From NCBI GenBank assembly GCA_023423235.1, contig JAFAFY010000168.1, forward strand, positions 1 to 8,997: a stretch of DNA of 8,997 bases, in the 5' to 3' direction. Below the pieces are notes generated by a model, which saw only the letters and a program-made list of their open reading frames with translations, was not told the origin of the DNA and searched no databases. How positions within the stretch are numbered: position 1 is the first letter of the stretch; every line of letters begins with the position of its first letter. The DNA is from Pseudomonadota bacterium (lineage in GTDB: Bacteria; Pseudomonadota; Gammaproteobacteria; Xanthomonadales; Xanthomonadaceae). Below, in pieces: positions 6,319 to 8,997 of the stretch. The position numbers and the translations under genes are program-made.

Positions 6319-7143
6319 TCAGCCGGCCGGCGCCTCGGCCGCATCCGCGCGCAGCAACAGTTCCAGCGCCTTGCCCGCCGCGGCGAACGCGAACGCGCCA
6401 GTGATGTGCGTGGCCGCGCCCAGGCCGCCGCCGCAATCGAGATTGAGCGCCGCATCCGGCCCCAACTGCGGACGCAGGCCGCAGACGCTGCCATCGGCCT
6501 GCGGATAGCGCACGTTCTCCAGCGAGTACACCGCCGGCACGCCGAAATAGCGCTTGGCGCTCTTGGGAAAATTGAACTCGGCGCGCAGCTTCTTGCGGAT
6601 CAACGCCAGCATCGCATCGTGTTCGGTGCGCGAGAGGTCGCGCACGCGCACCAGGGTCGGGTCGATACGCCCGCCGGCTGCGCCGATGGTGATCACCGGC
6701 AGCTTGCGGCGCCGGCACCAGGCGATCAGCTCGACCTTGGCCCGGAAACTGTCGCAGGCATCGATCACCAGATCGAAATCGCGGTCCAGAAGCTCAGCCA
6801 GGTTGGCCGGCGTGACGAAGGCCGCGACCGCCTCGACCCGGATGTCCGGATTGATCGCGCGGCAGCGCTCGGCCATGGCCTCGGCCTTGTTGCGACCGTA
6901 CTGGCCGGCAAGCGCCGGCAACTGGCGGTTGGTGTTGGAGACGCACAGGTCGTCCGCATCGATCAGTGCCAGCCGGCCGACGCCGCTGCGCGCCAGCGCC
7001 TCCACGATCCAGGAGCCCACGCCACCAAGACCGACCACCGCCACATGCCGCCGCTGCAGTCGCCATACCGCGCCCTGTCCGTACAGGCGGTCGATGCCGG
7101 CGAAGCGGGCACGGGCATTGTCGTCGAGCGGTGTGGGCTGCAT
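6319..7143 (-). CDS. tcdA: tRNA threonylcarbamoyladenosine dehydratase
   Basis: A 274-residue E1/ThiF/MoeB-like enzyme (TcdA, also known as YgdL or CsdL) that uses ATP to cyclise N6-threonylcarbamoyladenosine (t6A) at position 37 of ANN-decoding tRNAs to the ct6A form. Visible features: RFAGIDRLYG at 13-22, typical of the family start; the nucleotide-binding loop VVGLGGVGSW at 36-45; LIDADDLCVSNTNRQ at 60-74, with the acidic and Arg residues that bind ATP; and LVIDACDSF at 125-133. GGRIDPT and SAKRYFGVPAVYS (195-207) match TcdA rather than MoeB or ThiF. The zinc-binding double CxxC of MoeB is absent, as expected. The sulfur-transfer partners CsdA and CsdE are not in the window. There is no clear Shine-Dalgarno site before the ATG at 7143; TAGAAT seven bases upstream raises the possibility of a leaderless message. 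Confidence 0.95.
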   Translation of the reverse strand: MQPTPLDDNARARFAGIDRLYGQGAVWRLQRRHVAVVGLGGVGSWIVEALARSGVGRLALIDADDLCVSNTNRQLPALAGQYGRNKAEAMAERCRAINPDIRVEAVAAFVTPANLAELLDRDFDLVIDACDSFRAKVELIAWCRRRKLPVITIGAAGGRIDPTLVRVRDLSRTEHDAMLALIRKKLRAEFNFPKSAKRYFGVPAVYSLENVRYPQADGSVCGLRPQLGPDAALNLDCGGGLGAATHITGAFAFAAAGKALELLLRADAAEAPAG

Positions 7144-7149
7144 CGCGGA

Positions 7150-7155
7150 ATTCTA
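7150..7155 (-). promoter_or_regulatory. Possible -10 box immediately upstream of tcdA
   Basis: The minus strand reads TAGAAT, five of six matches to TATAAT, ending seven bases before the tcdA start codon. If used, transcription would begin at or next to the A of the ATG. No TTGACA-like -35 is present at 16-18 bp, so this is only suggestive. Confidence 0.3.
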
Positions 7156-7162
7156 CCGGCTG

Positions 7163-7182
7163 CCCGCACCGGCCCGCACCGG
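7163..7182. repeat. Perfect 10-bp tandem direct repeat in the tcdA/cytochrome intergenic region
   Basis: CCCGCACCGG occurs twice head to tail, in the 97-bp spacer between divergent tcdA and the cytochrome gene. It lies just upstream of both candidate -10 elements. A 10-bp tandem copy equals about one helical turn, so both units face the same side of the DNA. Confidence 0.65.
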
Positions 7183-7188
7183 GGCGCG

Positions 7189-7197
7189 TGCTATCGT
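7189..7197 (+). promoter_or_regulatory. Possible extended -10 promoter of the cytochrome c'-like gene
   Basis: TGC-TATCGT fits an extended -10 element (TGn plus four of six matches to TATAAT), 43 bp before the ATG at 7241. There is no recognisable -35. The tandem repeat at 7163-7182 occupies the -35 region. Confidence 0.3.
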
Positions 7198-7240
7198 GCC
7201 GCCCGACGCCGCCAGCCGGCACCGCCAGCCACGAGCCCGC

Positions 7241-7705
7241 ATGTCCCATACGCCCGATCCTGTCCGCAGCGCGGACCAGCCGCCCTCGGCCGCCGCCCGC
7301 TATCTGGTCGTCTTCGCGATCGGGCTGTTGCTGGGCATCGTGGCGGTGGTGATGCTGCTGCGCGTGTTCGACGGCCGCAAGACCTGGCAGGATCGGTATC
7401 CGGCCGCGGTGATGCAGCTCTACCAGGCGCACATGGCGCAGCTGTCGGGCAACGTCGAGGCCAACCGCTGCGCGCCCACCGACAATCTGGTGCATCTGCA
7501 GGCAATGCGCGCATTGGGCAACGATCTGGAGCCGGCCTTCCCGGACTTGCGCGAGCATCGTGGTTTCGTCGCAGCCGCCGGCCAGATGCGCCGCACGCTG
7601 GATGCAACCCTGGCCTCGCCGCCGCTCAACTGCACCAGTCTCGATGCCGCGGCCAAACAGATCGGCGAAGCCTGCAGTGCCTGCCACCAGGATTTCCGCG
7701 GCTGA
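7241..7705 (+). CDS. Membrane-anchored cytochrome c (cytochrome c'-like)
   Basis: A 154-residue protein with an uncleaved-looking N-terminal membrane segment (about residues 21-41, hydrophobic, followed by R-x-x-D-G-R-K) and a periplasmic domain of about 110 residues. The single haem motif CSACH at 145-149 sits five residues from the C-terminus and is followed by QDFRG. This is the arrangement of class II cytochromes c (cytochrome c', c556), where haem is attached to the last helix of a four-helix bundle. Class I cytochromes carry the motif near the N-terminus. His149 would be the proximal ligand. Two further cysteines (77 and 131) could form a disulfide. The role is probably electron transfer or binding of a gas such as NO; that is inference from the family. 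The start at 7241 is the only one that keeps a positive-outside/hydrophobic N-terminus in this frame; its ribosome-binding site is weak. Confidence 0.85.
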   Translation: MSHTPDPVRSADQPPSAAARYLVVFAIGLLLGIVAVVMLLRVFDGRKTWQDRYPAAVMQLYQAHMAQLSGNVEANRCAPTDNLVHLQAMRALGNDLEPAFPDLREHRGFVAAAGQMRRTLDATLASPPLNCTSLDAAAKQIGEACSACHQDFRG

Positions 7706-7900
7706 TCCGCAGTCGGGTTGGAACGCGCGGAACTCCCGCCGGAGCGTCCACTCGATGTGATCTGAATCGATGCTGCATGCCCGCCGCCGGGAACCCGCAA
7801 GCACCGCAGGATTGCCACGGTGTTCATCCAGTTGTGCCTAAGTTGACGACGCCGGGCGGCCCCGCCCGTCGCCATCACAGCATTGGACTGGAGAAGCGCC
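7706..7900 (+). promoter_or_regulatory. Intergenic leader of the SlyB-like gene with a GC hairpin
   Basis: This is a 195-bp gap between two same-strand genes, with no supported ORF. TTGACG at 7843-7848 resembles a -35 hexamer, but no -10 match follows at the right distance. Just after it, GGGCGG (7854-7859) can pair with CCGCCC (7862-7867), extended by GAC/GTC outside a three-base bulge. The two-base loop is tight, so the innermost pair would open. The hairpin has no T tract, so it is not an intrinsic terminator; it may lie in the 5' leader of the next gene. GGAGAAG precedes the ATG at 7901. Confidence 0.3.
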
Positions 7901-8407
7901 ATGAACAATCGTCGAGTGGTCAAGCATGTGGTCGGCACCGCGGTCCTCGCCGCCTCGGTCGCTCTGGCAGGCTGCGCCACCTCGCCCGGGTATTCGTCCG
8001 GCGGCTATGGCAACAGCAGCGGCTACGGCAACAGCGGGTATGGCAGCCGTCCGGCCAACTGCTACGACTGCGGCACCGTGGTCCGGATCGAGAGTCTGGG
8101 CGGCAACACCAATCCGAACATCGCCGGCCCGATCATCGGCGGCATCGTCGGCGCGGTGGCCGGCAAGGAACTCGCGCGCCGTAACACCGACAGCAAGGGC
8201 CGTCGCAATGTGGCGATCGCCGCGGGCGCGGCGGGCGGTGCGGTGGCTGGCAATGCGATCCAGAACCGGGTCGAGGGCAGCGGCCAGTACAACGTCCACG
8301 TGCGCATGCAGGACGGCCGCACGACCGTGCTGACCCAGAGCGACCTGGGCGGAATCCAGGAGGGTTCGTACGTGCGGGTGCAGAACGGACGCGCCTACGC
8401 CTACTGA
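7901..8407 (+). CDS. SlyB-like glycine-zipper 2TM outer-membrane lipoprotein
   Basis: A 168-residue lipoprotein. Residues 1-24 form a lipoprotein signal peptide ending in the lipobox Leu22-Ala23-Gly24-Cys25; Cys25 would be lipidated. Serine and threonine follow the cysteine, with no Asp at +2, so sorting to the outer membrane is expected. Residues 30-49 are a Gly/Tyr/Ser/Asn-rich linker with repeated GYGNS units. Then comes CYDCGTVVRIE (54-64), matching the C-x-x-C-G-x-V segment of SlyB/PcpY proteins. The glycine-zipper 2TM domain spans about 74-123, with AGPIIGGIVGAVAG and AGAAGGAVAGN as its two halves. The C-terminal part (about 130-168) is a small beta-rich domain with VRMQDGRTTVLTQ and GSYVRVQNGRAY. 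It is probably a structural or stress-related envelope component. The start has GGAGAAG upstream. It converges on the cold-shock gene and shares its terminator region. Confidence 0.88.
   Translation: MNNRRVVKHVVGTAVLAASVALAGCATSPGYSSGGYGNSSGYGNSGYGSRPANCYDCGTVVRIESLGGNTNPNIAGPIIGGIVGAVAGKELARRNTDSKGRRNVAIAAGAAGGAVAGNAIQNRVEGSGQYNVHVRMQDGRTTVLTQSDLGGIQEGSYVRVQNGRAYAY
8003..8047 (+). repeat. Short coding repeat for GYGNS units in the lipoprotein linker
   Basis: Three successive units encode G-Y-G-N-S-S, G-Y-G-N-S and G-Y-G-S. The first two share the pattern GGC-TAY-GGC-AAC-AGC. This low-complexity spacer sits directly after the lipidation site and may vary in length between strains. Confidence 0.7.
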
Positions 8408-8602
8408 CCGGCATCCGTGCGTCGTCGCCGGCGAACCCGCGAGCCCAACGGGCCCGACCATGCCGGCGGCGCGCGCGGCGTATGCGAGCCGTGCACTGTC
8501 TGCCGACAGGCCGGACCGGTCACGGCACATCCCGCCGCGGGAATCTCCTGCCTCGCAATGACGGTGACGCGAACTTGCATACACTTGGGCGAAGAACCAT
8601 AA
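8408..8602. other. Intergenic stretch between convergent genes
   Basis: About 195 bp lies between the SlyB-like stop and the terminator. A 61-codon open frame at 8417-8602 has an arginine-rich, low-quality translation and no ribosome-binding site, and is not supported. A weak promoter-like pair (ATGACG at 8558-8563, TACACT at 8580-8585, 16-bp spacer) points rightward into the terminator. Otherwise nothing recognisable is seen. Confidence 0.4.
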
Positions 8603-8629
8603 AAAAACCCGGCCAATGGCCGGGTTTTT
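8603..8629. terminator. Bidirectional intrinsic terminator between the SlyB-like and cold-shock genes
   Basis: A perfect 12-bp stem (AAAAACCCGGCC with GGCCGGGTTTTT) closes on the three-base loop AAT. It has a run of seven A on the left and five T on the right. Read rightward it ends in TTTTTC; read leftward it ends in a run of seven T. It lies 21 bp past the cold-shock stop and about 195 bp past the SlyB-like stop, so it suits the cold-shock gene best but works in principle for both. Confidence 0.9.
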
Positions 8630-8650
8630 CGTGTCACGAGGGTGCCGCGC

Positions 8651-8860
8651 TTACTCGGCGACCACCGCATCGGCCTGCAGGCCCTTCTGGCCCTGCACGA
8701 CGGTGAAACTGACCTTCTGTCCTTCCTGCAGACTCTTGAAGCCCTGGCCCTGGATGGCACGGAAGTGCACGAAGACGTCTTCGCCACTCTCGCGGCTGAT
8801 GAAGCCGAAGCCCTTGGCGTCATTGAACCACTTCACGGTACCGGTCTCGCGATCTGCCAT
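8651..8860 (-). CDS. cspA: Cold-shock domain protein (CspA family)
   Basis: A 69-residue single cold-shock domain protein, the standard length. It binds single-stranded RNA and DNA and acts as an RNA chaperone in the cytoplasm. The fold is complete: TGTVKWFN at 6-13; RNP1 KGFGFI at 16-21; RNP2 DVFVHF at 28-33; and the C-terminal strands FKSLQEGQKVSF and GLQADAVVAE. The family member (cold-induced or constitutive) cannot be told from the sequence. The start at 8860 was chosen because AGGGAGAG lies about ten bases upstream and MADRETGTVKW is a typical Csp N-terminus. The open frame continues to 8995 but that part is not Csp-like and is probably 5' leader. A strong hairpin terminator follows 21 bp after the stop. 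Confidence 0.96.
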   Translation of the reverse strand: MADRETGTVKWFNDAKGFGFISRESGEDVFVHFRAIQGQGFKSLQEGQKVSFTVVQGQKGLQADAVVAE

Positions 8861-8868
8861 TGTTGCAA

Positions 8869-8876
8869 CTCTCCCT
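8869..8876 (-). promoter_or_regulatory. Ribosome-binding site that fixes the cold-shock gene start
   Basis: AGGGAGAG on the minus strand sits eight bases before the ATG at 8860. It decides for the 69-residue product over an in-frame extension of 45 residues. Confidence 0.75.
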
Positions 8877-8951
8877 GGAACTGGTCGATGTGTTTCTGAT
8901 CGATGGAACGCCTGGTGAGGCGGCTGGTTGCAAGGAGGAAACGGGTGCGAC

Positions 8952-8979
8952 GATGTAGCGGACCGGTAGGACATGCCAA
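8952..8979 (-). promoter_or_regulatory. Weak candidate promoter of the cold-shock gene
   Basis: On the minus strand TTGGCA (8974-8979, five of six matches to TTGACA) is followed after 16 bp by TACATC (8952-8957, only three of six matches to TATAAT). If used, the message would have a leader of roughly 85 bases, shorter than the long cold-responsive leader of E. coli cspA. The true promoter could also lie beyond the right edge of the window. Confidence 0.3.
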
Positions 8980-8997
8980 CTCGAATCAACTGCATCC

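Noticed and set aside
7756..7773. TGTGA-containing sequence upstream of the SlyB-like gene as a Crp/Clp site
   Set aside because: Only one half-site is present; the expected TCACA half at the right spacing is missing.
6064..8184. A 706-codon plus-strand open frame spanning yjjV, tcdA, the cytochrome gene and the lipoprotein gene
   Set aside because: It runs out of frame through four supported genes on both strands and its composition is that of a GC-rich shadow frame.
8417..8602. A 61-codon open frame in the gap before the cold-shock terminator, containing a CEPCTVC stretch
   Set aside because: The cysteine cluster looked metal-binding at first, but there is no ribosome-binding site, the start is arginine-rich noise and the frame ends just before the terminator.

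Overview
The window is about 9 kb of dense, GC-rich bacterial chromosome. The third-position G/C bias is strong enough that most genes also show long open frames on the opposite strand. Gene content (fused-type TPP-dependent E1 enzyme, glutaryl-CoA dehydrogenase, TcdA, two glycine-zipper envelope proteins, a CspA-type protein) and the wording of several proteins point to a gammaproteobacterium of the Xanthomonadaceae/Lysobacteraceae group. That placement is inferred from remembered family resemblance, not from a search. I see no rRNA, tRNA, CRISPR array, insertion sequence, phage gene or plasmid function.

Layout. Positions 1-4032 hold a leftward block of five genes, transcribed in the order gcdH (glutaryl-CoA dehydrogenase), a GNAT acetyltransferase, a second GNAT that is its tandem paralogue, a glutathione S-transferase, and the N-terminal 328 residues of an alpha-keto-acid dehydrogenase E1 that runs off the left edge. 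The two GNATs and the GST are joined by two successive 4-base ATGA stop/start overlaps, so they are very probably translated in a coupled way. Positions 4224-5021 carry a leftward secreted or membrane-anchored glycine-zipper protein with its own hairpin terminator. A divergent 179-bp intergenic region with nested inverted repeats separates it from a rightward pair: a small DUF6116-like membrane protein and a YjjV-type TatD-family metallohydrolase. The hydrolase converges, with a 16-bp gap, on leftward tcdA. tcdA is divergent from a rightward membrane-anchored cytochrome c'-like protein. This is followed by a SlyB-like glycine-zipper lipoprotein, which converges on a leftward cold-shock protein gene. 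A strong hairpin flanked by A and T runs lies between these last two genes and can serve both.

How the genes relate. The only plausible pathway link is gcdH with the E1 subunit: a 2-oxo-acid dehydrogenase can produce the acyl-CoA that an acyl-CoA dehydrogenase then oxidises. The rest is a mixture of tRNA modification, envelope and stress functions typical of a conserved chromosomal core. I found no convincing undescribed system. The most interesting items are the coupled GNAT duplication, the gcdH/E1 neighbourhood, an internal repeat in the C-terminal half of the first glycine-zipper protein, and short repeats in the two divergent intergenic regions.
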